Of a stretch of DNA of 64,000 nt, positions 24,401 through 36,301 are shown piece after piece. Each line of letters begins with the position of its first letter. The stretch's first letter is position 1. Source of the stretch: Zygnema cylindricum. Taxonomy: Eukaryota; Streptophyta; Zygnematophyceae; Zygnematales; Zygnemataceae. The position numbers and the translations under genes were made by a program. The stretch lies in NCBI GenBank assembly GCA_037447655.1, contig JBBHKE010000893.1, positions 255,803 through 319,802 on the forward strand, read 5' to 3'. The notes under the pieces are model-generated. The model saw nothing but the letters and a program-made list of their open reading frames with translations. It was not told the DNA's origin and made no database searches.

Positions 24401-24437
24401 TTTAGGCCTCCGATTCTTCTTCCCAAGGTGACTAGCA
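21417..24437. other. Intergenic region between helicase and LBD genes
   Basis: No gene recognised. A short stretch at 22050-22110 (+) reads FVVPKPNG and then L-rich sequence, faintly like a reverse-transcriptase finger motif, but without supporting context. A 38-bp direct duplication lies at 22725-22802 (TATTTCCACTGCCATTGGTA-type unit twice). The rest, including 23100-24430 downstream of the LBD stop, shows nothing I can name. Confidence 0.6.
22725..22802. repeat. 38-bp tandem duplication
   Basis: Two near-identical copies of a unit starting AATATTTCCACTGCCATTGG, head to tail. Confidence 0.9.
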
Positions 24438-26032
24438 TCAAGCCGAAAAAGTGGAGAAAAAAGAGTCAGGCGGACTGCAGCTTCGAGACGAACCTGCCAC
24501 ATCCGGCTGCCCGTGGTGATGACCTGGCGCTGGCGATACGGGCGGCATGAAGGGCCCTGATTGAGCCGTCAGTCTCCTAGCCACTGGAGCAACCAATGGA
24601 GGACTGGAGCCTTGAACTCCCATACAGCTGTCCAATGTGGATGTAGCATTCTCTCCGACATTACAATTATTCCCTCCACCATTGCTGAATCCTTGGCGAG
24701 CTTGAATTTGAGAACCTATTTGAGGTACTTGAGGGACTTGCGTTCTGTTGTTAGAGTTTCCTCCTCCGTTTGCTCCTCCAGAAGCGGCCGATTCAGCTGC
24801 CCACATCTGACAAGCAGTGCCAATGTGGCTAATCGGCAAATTCATACTCATATTCATATTATTGTTAAGCATAACGTTATTGGCCATCAAATGAGAGGGC
24901 ATCTGACAGTTGGCTTGTTGATGGTATGACGCGGCCTGGTAAGCTGCCGCTGCCGATGCAGCTCCATTCATGGCCGCCATATGTTGACTCACGTTAGCCA
25001 TGGGAGCCATAGCTAGAGGCCAATAAGCCATAGCAGACGAAGGATCCATCATAGGAAAAGGAAACGAAGTCATAGCTGATGATCCTCCTGATGCAGCTCT
25101 GCTCATGTTCATCATTGTTGGAGACATGGAAGGCGATAGAGAAGAAGGGCTCGAGGCAGGAATAGACGGTGGCATAGACGGAGGCATGGAGGGAGGCATA
25201 GACGAAGTCATAGGAGGAGGAGGGAGGCCAGGGGTAGAGGGACCAAGTGGGCTTGGACTACATCGGAGAGTAGGAGAAGGAGGGGAAGGTGTGGCTCCAT
25301 TTAACGTAAAGCAGCTCGTAGGAGTTCCTCCTCTAAGTACACTTTCCACAGCTGCTTCACACAGATGCCATTGTCCAGACCATAAAAGACCGGCAGATCC
25401 ATAGACAGGGTTGATAGTGCGGCCACAAGCTTCATAAAGAAGCGACTGAAATAAAGCTGTTACACCAAAAACCGAGAAAAAAGAAACGAATAAGTTACAA
25501 ACTAAGTTATTTCCGCAGAACATAAAAAACCTTAGTAAACGTCCAGATCCTTGTAAGAATTCATTCCAAAACTAATTAGCCTAAAGCAGATACTTCGCTT
25601 CTGATTTGCAGATTGTTTCACTCAGATTGGAGGAAGTTTAAAGAGGAACCAAAGACTTTCACTTCTCTATCTTACCTTGTCTTCCCTATCTCACCTTGTC
25701 TTCTCTATCCTTCATACCTAGAACAGAAACGCATTAGATAAAAACCTCACTGCATAAATTGCTAAAATAGGGTAGTTCCATCCAACAAGACAAAACACTC
25801 CTCAAAACTCTTTCTCGTGCCTCCACTGAAAGATTATAAATCTTATACCTGGTCTTTGCGACTCATTTACAGCTGATATGAACCCCATGAGACCAGCACG
25901 TCCAAAGAATTTTGCCAGAAACAGTGTGGCGTGTCCTTGAGCGTCCGACCCTTCCACCGCTGCCAGACATGGCCTTAACAGACATGATTCGCTACATCCC
26001 TTCCTTAACACACGGCATCCATTGCAGCTCAT
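24438..26032 (-). CDS. LBD: Class II LBD (LATERAL ORGAN BOUNDARIES domain) transcription factor
   Basis: Two exons, 26032-25849 and 25456-24438, with an intron (GTATAAG...TGTAACAG) inside the LOB domain. They join in phase to 400 codons plus TGA. Start: ATG at 26032, giving [17 protein letters not shown], which carries the C-X2-C-X6-C-X3-C zinc-binding block at residues 3-17. Residues 38-55 contain the GAS-block [15 protein letters not shown], and 62-100 read [20 protein letters not shown] and [15 protein letters not shown]. These are hallmarks of class II (LBD37-42 type) members, which in land plants regulate nitrogen response and anthocyanin genes in the nucleus. The class II form lacks the full leucine-zipper repeat of class I. 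The C-terminal ~290 residues are low complexity: an S/P-rich stretch with three MPPS repeats, an A/M/N-rich section, a G/N-rich section and an S/P end. That is longer than usual for land-plant relatives. Family assignment is firm; the role in this alga is inference. Confidence 0.95.
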
Positions 26033-27219
26033 CCCTGAAATTGATCTGTTTCACTATGTCTGCTAGCTGCTTACTATGCGTATGTTGCCCCACTGGCCGT
26101 TGCCACCCTTGTGGTTGTAAAGACTTCCTTCTTAAAGCAATTTAACCTGCCTGGTCCCTCTGATGGCTTCGCTGATCTAAAACAGCGCCCTTGATTCAAA
26201 TTCCTTCTCCACTCTCCCGTTTGCCCTCTCTCAACCACTCCTGGCTAATCCAAACTAGATAGAAACACTGCATGCAAATATCCCACATACAAATATCCGT
26301 AGTGGGTGTAAAATATTGTGTGTAAGGGCAGATCAACAAAAATAGCTTCCACAAGCAACTAAAAGGGAAGGTATTCCTGGCAAAATATGAGCAACTGCCT
26401 TTTCCGATAGAGTATTGAGAACTGCCGACTTTTTGAGATCAATACAGATAAATTCTCTGAAATAGAGATAAACACCGTAAGAGAGATAAGAATTTCTCTG
26501 GAAGAAAATAATAGAAGCTATAAAGTTAGAAAGTAACAGTGGAAAGTAAGCATATATTAGGATCAGACTTGCAAGAACAGGAAAGCAAGGTAAGGGGTTA
26601 GCAAAACCCTGAGTCCAGGACAGATTTTGTAATATCAACAAATTTAGGTATAAAACTAAAGTGTTATCAAAGTGCTATTTTTCGTATTTTAATGTTTAGC
26701 AAGATAGCTCGCATACAACTATACAACCTTGCGTGAAAGCCTCCGATTGTCCAAATATTGCTGTGCAGTCTACAAGCTTAGGACGATCAATATTCTTTGT
26801 TTCTTTTTGAATGAAAAAGTTGGCAGACTCCAAGAATTTGTGAACAGTTGTCCCATTACGTGGGAACACGCACTTTCTGATCCGGACAACTCGCTGAAAC
26901 GGAGCCTAAATGTGAATTTTAGACTGTATGTGTGAATGGTCAATTGAGTCAGAGTCTGGGATGTGAAACTAACACGTGCGCAGAGAGAGGTGCAGGCTTG
27001 GGAAAAATTCAGACGGTCCGATTCTACCGGGACAGAGATAATCCACCGTCATTTGACGTGGCGCGATAAGCCATATGCGACGGCTGTCACATGTATATAG
27101 GTTAGGCGGCCACACAGTAAAAATGGTTTGTGAAATTCAAATTTGATTTGCGATTTGGTTCGATTTCATTCTTCTATAAGAAATCGCATTCCGTGCACAA
27201 TGAGCAGTACGGTAAACAG
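26033..27219. other. Upstream region of the LBD gene, no gene recognised
   Basis: Presumed to hold the LBD promoter; no TATA-like element could be assigned with confidence. Only short unsupported frames seen. Confidence 0.5.
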
Positions 27220-27227
27220 GAATGGAT

Positions 27228-27765
27228 CAAAGTTCAAAAGTAGGTGAAAGTAGGCCATACAATATGCCTATTGTATGTAAAACATACAATATGCCTATTG
27301 TATGTAAAACATACAATATGACCTTAATCCCATATTGTATTGGTCGCAAAATGAAAAAAAATAGTAACAGGGTTGAGTTGCACATCGATCGATAGAGAAT
27401 TAAACGTCATGTTTAAATTTTGAAAAACATTCGGTCAAAAAAAAAATCTGTGAGTTTTGAGGTATTTTTTATTTAAACCGTCAGATTTGGACGATCGGAC
27501 GGTCGCTGATCAAAGTAGCGATCTAAGAAGATCACATGAAAAGCCCATAAGGCCATAACACAACTCATCCTACGCCGTGTCAGTTCGCTGAAAAATTTCG
27601 TCCAGCGGTGTGCGCTGTATTATGATCATACGTCAGATTCGTACGTTCGTACAAAAGTGTGCACAAACGCACCCACATACAGTATGCCTACTCTACGCGA
27701 GTTTTGTGCCAAGTTTTGTGCGCCTACCAAAGGCCTACCATAAAAACGCCTACTTTTGAACTATG
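27228..27765. mobile_element. hAT-like MITE, copy 1
   Basis: 538-bp non-coding element bounded by inverted ends CAAAGTTCAAAAGTAGG and CCTACTTTTGAACTATG, flanked by an exact 8-bp target duplication GAATGGAT (27220-27227 and 27766-27773). Inside are a duplicated ACATACAATATGCCTATTGT block, a central GATCAAAGTAGCGATCTAAG block and a GCCTACCATAAAAACGCC subterminal block shared with the copies at 28807, 55581 and 57508. An 8-bp duplication is typical of hAT transposons; no transposase is present. Confidence 0.9.
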
Positions 27766-27773
27766 GAATGGAT

Positions 27774-28798
27774 CGAGGGGTGGGTGAAAAGATATCGTGA
27801 TTTTTGTGTGAAGCCTCCCCAGAATGGCGGATTCTGGGAATATCACGCGCACTTTTTCAAAACTTTTTTCTTTTTTTGCGGCCGATCGGAACGATGTGGC
27901 ACTGGCGATCAGAGGGCCTGCATTTTGTCCCAAGGATAACTAAGCTGGTGACGCGTGCCACTGACTCAATCGCCGCCAATCACATCAATTGTTTTTAAGG
28001 ATTTGCAAGATTAGTATGTCAGCACGTGGCATGGTTCTCCGCAACATTTTGGGGAACGTCTGCGACAATTATCTCTACCGCCGTGACGGTTCCATCCGTG
28101 TGAAAGCTGGCAGAGCGCTCCCGCAGGAATGGGAAGCGCGGCCGTTGACCCTATCCAAAGGGAATCACCACACGTGCCAGAGGCCTGTCAGCACCCTTCC
28201 TCCTGGTTTTAACGCAGTTTCATCCTTCCGTTTCCGTACTGTTTATAATAGATCCGACGGGACCGACAAACTTGTCACGCTCAGAGATATTAAGAATGCC
28301 ACGCTAGCAACAACAGTTTCACTTGCAATACACGTGTCTTTATAAAGATAATATATCATGTTATTGAGTGATGAGACTTTTGTCCAAAGTGCATCATTGC
28401 TGACGTGGTAATGAAACTCATATCAGGTCGACCTCCCGAATCACAGGAGAGAATGAGGCGACCAGGTACCACGTGGAGAGCAGCGGAGCAGGACAGACTT
28501 GCCTGTATTTTATCCCGTAAATGGTTGGTCGCCACATCCCAAGGCTGCTCTAGTGGCATTACTTTCTCACCGCCGGTCAACTTATCTTATCCGGTACTTC
28601 TGCTACACCGTGCTATTCGCGCCAATGTTTCTTCCCGCACTTAAATCATCTGTTCTCCGTGCACACTTGTCGGATAAAAATCCCGACAGGTGGATTGGAA
28701 ATTTAAGGATCGTACCTTCCCATTATTGGTCCTCAGCCGGAAATGGGGCATTTGTGTAAGGAGAAAAGTTGAATAAAGTGGCGTTAAGAAACTTCGAC
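27774..28798. other. Gene-free stretch between MITE copies 1 and 2
   Basis: GC-richer than its surroundings, with several ACGTGG/CACGTG words, but no protein similarity recognised on either strand. Confidence 0.45.
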
Positions 28799-28876
28799 AT
28801 TAAAAGCATAGTTCAAAAGTAGGCGATTTTATGGTAGGCCTTTGGTAGGCGCACAAAACTCGTGTAGAGTAGGCAC

Positions 28877-29273
28877 TAGTGTTGGGTATCGGGTAGTTTC
28901 ATATCGCAATAACTTCGATATTCGATATATCGAATATCGATTGAACAGATTCCTCGATATATCGTACCGGGACCAACATAAATTATCGCGATATATATCG
29001 CAAAAATTGATTGTCCGTACAGTGAGAGTACGGAAAACTGTACGAAAATCGTACGGAAAATCGTATGGAATTTCCACCGAGCCGAGGGGGGCTCTCAAAA
29101 AAAAAAAAAAAATTTCATTTTCGATATATCGTCGATACGATATATCGGCGATATATCGGAAATATATCGCGATATTTCGGTAATCGATATATCGAAGCGA
29201 TATATCGATTATCGGGTACCTAAAATTCGGTAAATATCGAATATCGGCAAGTGGTCCTCGATGCCCAACACTA
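28877..29273. mobile_element. Nested hAT-like element rich in CGATATATCG
   Basis: 397-bp element with ends TAGTGTTGGG and CCCAACACTA and an 8-bp target duplication GTAGGCAC (28869-28876, 29274-29281). The interior is built of overlapping ATATCG/CGATAT words. Partial relatives occur at 37080-37197, 38134-38227, 38573-38655 and 42790-42961. Confidence 0.9.
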
Positions 29274-29450
29274 GTAGGCACTGTATGTGTGTGCGTTGTG
29301 CACACTCTTGTAAAAACGTACGAATCTGATGTATGATCATAGTACAGCACACGCCGCCGACCGAATTTTTTTAGCGAACTAACACGGCGTACGATGACAT
29401 TTCGCGGGGAAGAAAACCCGGAAAAAAAAAGTGTTTTTGCTAGTGTTGGG

Positions 29451-29630
29451 CAGAGGTCGCAAACGGTCAACCGAAACCGTGACCGACCGTTAACCGACCG
29501 CCCGCGCCGGATCCGAAACAGATTCGGTTCCCAAATTTTGGGGGTCGGGCGGTTACAGTCGGTTGATTCACCAGGAAAAAAAAAACAGTCGGTTACGGTC
29601 GGTCAACCAAAAAACCAAAAAAAATGAAAA
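29451..29630. mobile_element. Fragment of another hAT-like element (CGGTCGGT-rich)
   Basis: Begins TAGTGTTGGGCAGAGGTCGC and continues with CCGACCG/CGGTCGG words. The opposite end was not found. A reverse-oriented relative with GGTCGGTTTCGGGT and GCGACCTCTGC lies at about 45025-45125. Confidence 0.6.
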
Positions 29631-29960
29631 TTTTGTATTGTCCCTATGATCCAACATTCTTGTACTTTGTACTCTTTGGCATCGTGGAAGTACGTGACAT
29701 CATGATAAGCGTCGCAAATCTGACACGGTTTAAATTAAAAATACCTCAAATTCACAAAAAAAAAATTTGTCCGAATGTTTTTCAAAATTTAGACATAACG
29801 TTTGATTCTTTATTGATCGATGTGCGACTCAACCGTGTTACTATTTTTATTCATTTTGCAACCCATACAATATGAGTCTTAAGGTCATATTGTATGTTTT
29901 ACATACAATAGGCATATTGTATGAGCCTACTTTCACCTACTTTTGAACTATGATTAAAAG

Positions 29961-30346
29961 TGATTCATGGTGTATGATGCGCATCTCTTCGCATTGTGCG
30001 AATAGACGATGCACATAGGCGCGATACAGTCAATGTCCAATGCGATGCAGGTGCCTTGGCATGTCATGGTACCCGTTGGAAAACGCCAACGTACCTTATA
30101 TTTCTGGCGTTTGTCATGCAGCCCAAGTTGCCCGCAGGCGTGGAGGCCAATTGCAGGCGCCCCTTACTCGCTCGCACGCGGCGGGGGTACAAAAACAGGA
30201 TAAATGAAGCTTTGGCCGTCCTAAAGGCACAAAAGTTTTCCCCTTAAATCGCATAAAACTATAGCGTGTCGTTTAGCTGTGAGCTACACTGCCATAGTTA
30301 CTAGCGTTTAGAATTTATTAATGTTAATGTATAAAATAGAATCAAT
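29961..30346. other. Gene-free stretch between MITE copy 2 and a long inverted repeat
   Basis: GATTCATGGTGTA at about 29960 resembles the end of the TA-flanked MITE family at 37199 and 54110. The rest is unassigned. Confidence 0.4.
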
Positions 30347-30352
30347 AATACT

Positions 30353-31302
30353 AGGGAATTGCTAATTGCAGAGACAATTTTTGCTCCGCACACGTAGTTG
30401 TCAACAATTGTACAATTGAAGTACAGTACAATACAAGTTACATACCTTTGAGTTCAGATTTGACGACCAATCCGTCGAACAACTTTGAATGGCAAAATAT
30501 TGTAACGACGGTTAAAAAAGTATCGTGCTTGCGAACGTCGACCGTCATAAAAAATAACCCAATTCACACGACCGGCGCAGGTTTACGGTAACAAAAATGC
30601 GGCAACCACAGGTAAATAAAATGGTTGCGCGCAAGTAGTTTCTCACTTCAAGTGAGCTCCACAGTGAGTGACTGAGTGCAAATGTTGGTATTTAAGTGTA
30701 TACTTTATTTAGTTTTTAGGTGCACATTTTATTTTTTCCGTGAATGTGAATCAATGTGAAGTACGTTGTCAATGTACGAATGTTGATTCGTTAATAGTGT
30801 TGCTTTTCTGGTCACGCATGACGACGCGTTTTTTTATCATTTAGTTTCATCGGTTTTTTTAGGTGGGTACGCTCTCTTTTCTTGTACGAAGTTTATTCCG
30901 TTTCGTGCGAGTTAATTTATAGATATGACGTCGTCCTTTAATATTTGTCCATGTTAAGGGTAACGGTTCGCGATTATTTTCCATTTTTGCGGCTAATATA
31001 AATGTCAGTATACGTGAAGTGAGAAATTACCTGCGCGCAACCATTTTATTTACATGTGGTTGCCGTAGCTTTGTTATCGTAAACCTGCGCCGGCAGTGTG
31101 AATCGGTTTTCTTTTTAGGACAATCGACATTTGCAAGCACGACACAAACCATTGTTACAATATTTCGCTAGTCAGATTTGTTCGACGGACTAACCGTCAA
31201 ATTTGAACTCAAAGGTACTTAACTTGTACTGTACTTCAAATGTACAATTTTTGACAACTACCTGCGCGCAACAAAAATTGTCTCTGCAATTAGCAATTTC
31301 CT
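30353..31302. mobile_element. Long-inverted-repeat element (950 bp)
   Basis: Two inverted arms of about 300 bp (30353-30655 and 31005-31302) flank a unique centre of about 350 bp. Arm words include AGGGAATTGCTAATTGCAGA (left) with its near complement on the right, GCGCAGGTTTACGGTAAC, and GGTTGCGCGC. The direct repeat AATACT borders both ends (30347-30352, 31303-31308), a plausible short target duplication. No coding capacity. It may be a Mutator-like or foldback non-autonomous element; superfamily undecided. Confidence 0.8.
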
Positions 31303-31419
31303 AATACTCATCTACAATAGTGCAAGAGACGTGGCAGATTGTACTCTTATCACTCAAACAATCTCATCAATACACTTTTTGTTACTATATGCCAAACAAA
31401 GTCGTACTCTACTTAGCAT

Positions 31420-32145
31420 TCTTAAGGGTATTGCAATTTTGTGTACCCAATTAAACTATAAAATTCAGGAAGCCTCTAGATAGTTTTTGACTAACCTTTA
31501 TTCACCTAGGACCATTGCTACCTTAGGAGGCAAATAAACAATATGACTGCACCCTTATGCAGTCTGGACTCCCCTAAGCCCACAGCAAAAAGATTCACTG
31601 AAAACGCCCAATCAGGCGAGTAATTATTAAGTGGCAAAGATGCCAATACTTATACAAGCTCGTTGGGAGAGAGGCAGCTACCTCCTCAAACCTCTAAGTC
31701 CTAAACCCCTCTCACAACCCCTATTTACTAATGTACGAACCAATCAGAAAGGTGTAGAGTACAGAAAGGTACTATGGCCGATGTCATTTTTGTACAGCAT
31801 GTGTACGACAGGGCCATCGAGTGGACAACTGTCTCCTCTTGACTTGTTCTCATGCCCTCCGGGGTTCCAATTCTATCGTGCCACGTGGCGCCAAGTCATG
31901 TCACGCCCGAAAACCGCCAAAGTGTCCATTCCAGAATCTCGGCGATGATGCATGCCGTTGGATCTAAACCGACTTTTAACTTTAGCCGTTAAAACAAATG
32001 TTCGATACATTTATTTCGTGCGGATTTTTGTTCGCACTATATTACAACTAGTCTCTATGCTTGTTATTTTCTAATTCCGTTAATCAAATTAAGGTTCTTT
32101 AGCAATGTTAAAATAGAACCCAAACCCTATATAGTCTAATGAACT
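31420..32145. repeat. Dispersed repeat, copy A
   Basis: Shares ordered blocks with 35010-35800: TAGACTCCCCT-type, CAAAAAGATTCACTGAA, ACAAGCTC..GAGAGAGG, GTACAGAAAGGTAC, CCACGTGG and CCGTTGGATC. No coding sequence recognised. A tRNA-like unit follows directly in both copies. Confidence 0.6.
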
Positions 32146-32146
32146 T

Positions 32147-32230
32147 CTATAAAAGAGTGGTTAGAGGTGACGTCTACTCCTCGCTCTGCCGGTCGAAGGT
32201 TCTAGTCCTGTCGGACTTAACCTTTTTGTT
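32147..32230 (+). repeat. tRNA-derived SINE head
   Basis: A-box-like GTGGTTAGAGGTGACGTC and B-box-like GGTTCTAGTCC 40 bases apart. It lies directly after dispersed repeat copy A. Confidence 0.45.
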
Positions 32231-33933
32231 AAGAGTGACTTATGTCACTCTACAGTCTTACATGTGTAGGGAAGGCAGCCATGGCTCCACCACTCTCTCT
32301 CTCTCACCTTCATTGACTACAACAAGTATGGGGGCTAGAGAGAGAAGGTGGAGGCAGACTGCGTGTGCTTTTACTTATTCTATTTCAGACCTAGAAAATA
32401 CCCCCAAAATCTGGTGATTTCAACATATATGTCTCGATGTGTATAAGTATGGTATTTTTCTGTCATTATCGTGTAAAACTTAACGTCGTACTGCCTAAGT
32501 TGCAACCGTACGAAAAAATCGCAAATTTGTAGAGTACAATTTACGTCATCCGTAAACTTAGGATAAACGAAAATTTGTCATCTTGTGTTTTTCTTCCCAC
32601 GGCCACGACAAAAAATGTCATCTTCAAACTTTTCTTTAAAATACAACGGTGATGTGTTTTAAAACTAGGTATTTTCTATAAACAAATACGAACATATATT
32701 CGCAAATGCTCATAAAAATTCAAAAAGTTTCCAACGACAAAGAAAAGTAGAAAATTCGCTTTGTTTTGTCTGTTATCATTCAGTACGACGAAAAAAAGTG
32801 CACAATTTGTTTTATTTTGTCCGTTTTTGCCCGGTGCATTTTTTTTTTGAAGTGGTCTTAAAAATCTGATGCCATTTCACGTCAACAGGACAAGAGACGC
32901 AAAGGCGAAGCACATATTCTTACACTGTGAAACGATACAGGCTGGAAGGCGGTACGTCTATAAAGCCATGGTAAAGCATACGACATCACAAGCAAATCCA
33001 AAAATAACGTGCAACAACGCAGATTGTAGACGTTGACAACCGTCACAGGTATTGTCCACGTATACAATAGTCACAAACGTAGTGACAGTTTTGTTCTTAC
33101 GCATAGGGACACTTAAAAACCGGGTCCGGCGGATCCGCGCTAAAATACAAAGTAAGTTCGCTAAGTTACAAATACATGGGGACATACCCTAACTCTCACA
33201 ACAAATTAAGTGCATCATAGCACGCCGATGTGGCCATGTGTTCTATCGGATCACATCTCGTCGCCACATCATATGGCATGCATCGAAACACACGGCATTG
33301 CCTAGTCGTACTAAACGATAGCTGATGTACATTGCCATCCGCGCATCATTCGGCATTGGCTCATTTATCATCATGAAATTTGAAGTGATCAACAACTTTT
33401 ACTTCTTGCCACAACCTCGTGAACCGCTATTCACATTAAAATTTGCCGATCATATATGTACACCGTGTAATTGTAACAGTAAAATTGGACCGAACTTGTT
33501 TGTAAATGGGTATATAAGTGTTAAGAATATAGAGTTTTGAATTTGGCAGACATCCGCGAAAAAATCATACTATTTGGAGTTCTATTTTAAAAGATATAGC
33601 GACTTGTGTATTTAGGCGAAAACGCGAGGTCAAAAAAACGATTGGGTGTTCATTGTAACGGGTTAAGGGTCAAATTAGCCACGTATTTTCGGGCGCACGT
33701 TTAAAAAGTACCAAGTGAATCAATATTTTGTTTGGTACGCACGATGGTTTCGTTTCATACAATTTGTAGTATGAAACGTCACTTTCACTTTATGGAATTT
33801 CGTAGGTAGTTTCGCGTGTGAAATTCGCGACCCATGTTGGTGCAAAGTTGCGTTTCGTTTGGCGCGCACTTTTTGGACGTAAATGTTACGTAGTGAAATG
33901 TAGCGTTTGATAGGTTAGTAAATCCTACGTAGT
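32231..33933. other. Gene-free stretch
   Basis: AT-rich, many TACG/CGTA words; only short frames without recognisable similarity on either strand. Confidence 0.5.
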
Positions 33934-34447
33934 TAGTAAGAGATTTCACACGTTTTTGCATTGGTCAGTCTGAGTCCTAGTTGGTCAATGATTGGCCCAG
34001 GTAAAACCTGTTCAACGGAGCGCTGACTCTGGCATGGCTAGTCCAGGGCGATGATGGATAAATAGTGAAGTTTAAGAGAAGAGGAGACATCTTTTTCTTT
34101 TGGAAAAGTTTGTGGAAATTTTGACTAATCTTTGTCCTGAGCGATTAAAACCAAATTGGAGCAATGGCATTTTTACACTAAAATCTCTTCTAACTAAGTA
34201 GTGTTTTAGTTGTTAACAGAAATAATTATTAGGAGTGGGGATTAGTGGAAAACACTTTAAAAAGAAGGGTTGAGCCACGAGGGCTAGAGACCAAGCTAAT
34301 GTTATGTGGACAAAAGCTTCTTCAAATTTAAAATTTATCCTTATGTGAGTGTTTTCCAATGTGGATGTGTATTTATAATGTGTGGAATATATGGTTGAAA
34401 TTGGTTGTAGTAATGGAATTTTTTTAGAGGTACGAGATCTTATTACA
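33934..34447 (+). repeat. 5' LTR
   Basis: Left long terminal repeat, ending TTACA just before the primer-binding site. Its first 270 bases are bounded by inverted TTAGTAAGAGATTT-type words, also present in the right LTR. Confidence 0.75.
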
Positions 34448-34449
34448 TA

Positions 34450-34461
34450 TGGTATCAAAGC
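34450..34461 (+). promoter_or_regulatory. Primer-binding site (initiator tRNA-Met type)
   Basis: TGGTATCAAAGC, one base from the TGGTATCAGAGC typical of plant LTR elements, two bases downstream of the left LTR. Confidence 0.8.
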
Positions 34462-35009
34462 TTTGGTTAGAAACCGAGAGAAGTTTGTTCACTCGAAAAT
34501 CGACTGCCATAATCGGTGAGGGTGCTTTGGCTTGTGTCGGTGGAACCACAATGTGAGGTGGTAGCGGATTGGAGGGAAACTAAGTGACCACACTGCCAAC
34601 AACCGCTGGTTAGATGTAGGGCGTCCTTAGGTCTTAAGGACTGAGGCGGGGTGGGCAGTGTAGCCACCGCTGAAACTCACTCTTATTAACTAGAGGCCAA
34701 ACAAACTTGCCTTCTCCTAGCCATAATTCATGTGTAGAGGGAGGGCTGGAAGCTATGAAGGGTGAGGATGTGAGGATTTGAGATTAAAAGATCTTGATGT
34801 AGTGGGAAATTGGAAATTTGCTAATGGAATCCCCTCAACCTCCCCCTCTCTACCTCTTCTCCACGGCCCTTTTTTACCTCTCCCTCCCCTTTTCCCCCTC
34901 GCCCCCCTCTATCAAAGTACAATTTCAGTGGTGTAATTAGTGAACTGTATTTAAAAAATGTATGACGTTGCGTATGCTATTTGCCCTTTTGTGAAATTCT
35001 ATGGGCTCC

Positions 35010-35800
35010 ATTGCCCACAGAATCGCAGATCCAAAAGAAGCTAATCTAGATAGTGCCGACTCCAAGTTGATATAAACCCGAATGAATGATCCCTTGATAA
35101 TCAAAACCCCAATACAACTTCACCCCTGTGAAGATAAGACCTTGTGTGTGCTCAGTTCCACCACAGAATGCAAAGCTTGAATATGTGTTTTGGACAGTAT
35201 TCCCCACTTTGACTTTCCCACTAAATAAGTGTCACCCTGACACGCAAAAACCTTTGACCAACTACACCCCTGTGTAGCCTAGACTCCCCTGAGACCGCGG
35301 CAAAAAGAATCACTGAATTTTCTCACCTGAGCAGTAAGTTATGGATGGTCAAAGATGACCTTTATAGTTACAAGCTCTCTTAGAGAGAGGTACCGAAATA
35401 TCACTAAGTCTTAGTCTGCCTACTCATGACTACCTACTACTAAACCCTAGTCCAATAGGAATACTATATAGTACAAAAAGGTACAATGGGCAATGTACTT
35501 ATTATACGACCATTGTACGACAAGGTCTACAAGGTGACACCTGTCAAATCGGAAGCCATGGTTCCTCCTCCCATCTTCTCCGGTATCAAATAATGTGGCG
35601 CCACGTGGCACCGCGTGACGCTATCTCCGTATGCCGCCAAAAGCTCACTTCGCGTGGCGGCTATAATGTCGGCCGTTCGATCAAAACATATTTTACACGG
35701 TTCAGATTCGCGTACATGCAGGAATTGCTCCTTTTGGTTAGTCTGATGTTAATTAGCTGTTGCGTTAATGTTTATGTATTTATAAAACCCGTCACTTGTA
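35010..35800. repeat. Dispersed repeat, copy B (inside LTR element)
   Basis: Same block order as 31420-32145, for example GACTCCCCTGAGACC, CAAAAAGAATCACTGAA, AGTACAAAAAGGTAC, GCGCCACGTGGCACC and GGCCGTTCGATC. Confidence 0.6.
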
Positions 35801-35804
35801 TCGT

Positions 35805-35880
35805 TTCGATAAAGCCTTATTGGTTAAGGCTTACGTCTACAAATATAACCACGGATCATGGTTCAAATCTGGTTTAGAGC
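35805..35880 (+). repeat. tRNA-derived SINE head
   Basis: A-box-like TTGGTTAAGGCTTACGTC and B-box-like GGTTCAAATCTGG, directly following dispersed repeat copy B, as at 32147. Confidence 0.5.
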
Positions 35881-35914
35881 AGTTTTTGGTTATTTGTTAG
35901 TTTGTTAGATCTCT

Positions 35915-35924
35915 NNNNNNNNNN
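35915..35924. other. Assembly gap (10 N)
   Basis: Ten N inside the LTR element interior; true length unknown. Confidence 0.98.
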
Positions 35925-36301
35925 AATGGACCCGGTTAGTAACTAGTCGTTCCTGAGTCTAACTGGTTACGTTTTTGCACGCTTTAGAGAATGATAGATG
36001 AATCGCTAAATGATTGGTTAGTTTGCAATGCAAAGTGATCCATTGTAAATGCACGTTTTCACGCGAGGTTTGCTTTGCGCTGAAGCGTGCTAGCACGCAT
36101 TGTTTAAAGCGTGCGCTTTGAAGGGTGCTTTAAGGGAATTTACTTTCACTGCAAAGCATGATTTTAAACATGCTTTGCTTGGTGGCACGTATGATTTGCA
36201 AAGTAATCTTGAAATACTTTGCATGTGCGCATTAAAGCCATGATTAAAGTGGGAATTGGGCAAAGTTACTATGGGTGAACAATAAATCTGGGGTAAGTAG
36301 A

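Larger units (their letters stand above)
28807..29952. mobile_element. hAT-like MITE, copy 2, carrying nested insertions
   Basis: Ends CATAGTTCAAAAGTAGGCG and CACCTACTTTTGAACTATG with 8-bp target duplication ATTAAAAG (28799-28806, 29953-29960). It is enlarged to 1146 bp by a complete nested element at 28877-29273 and by a second foreign end from about 29451 (TAGTGTTGGGCAGAGGTCGC). The right third (about 29720-29952) matches copies 1 and 3. Confidence 0.9.
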
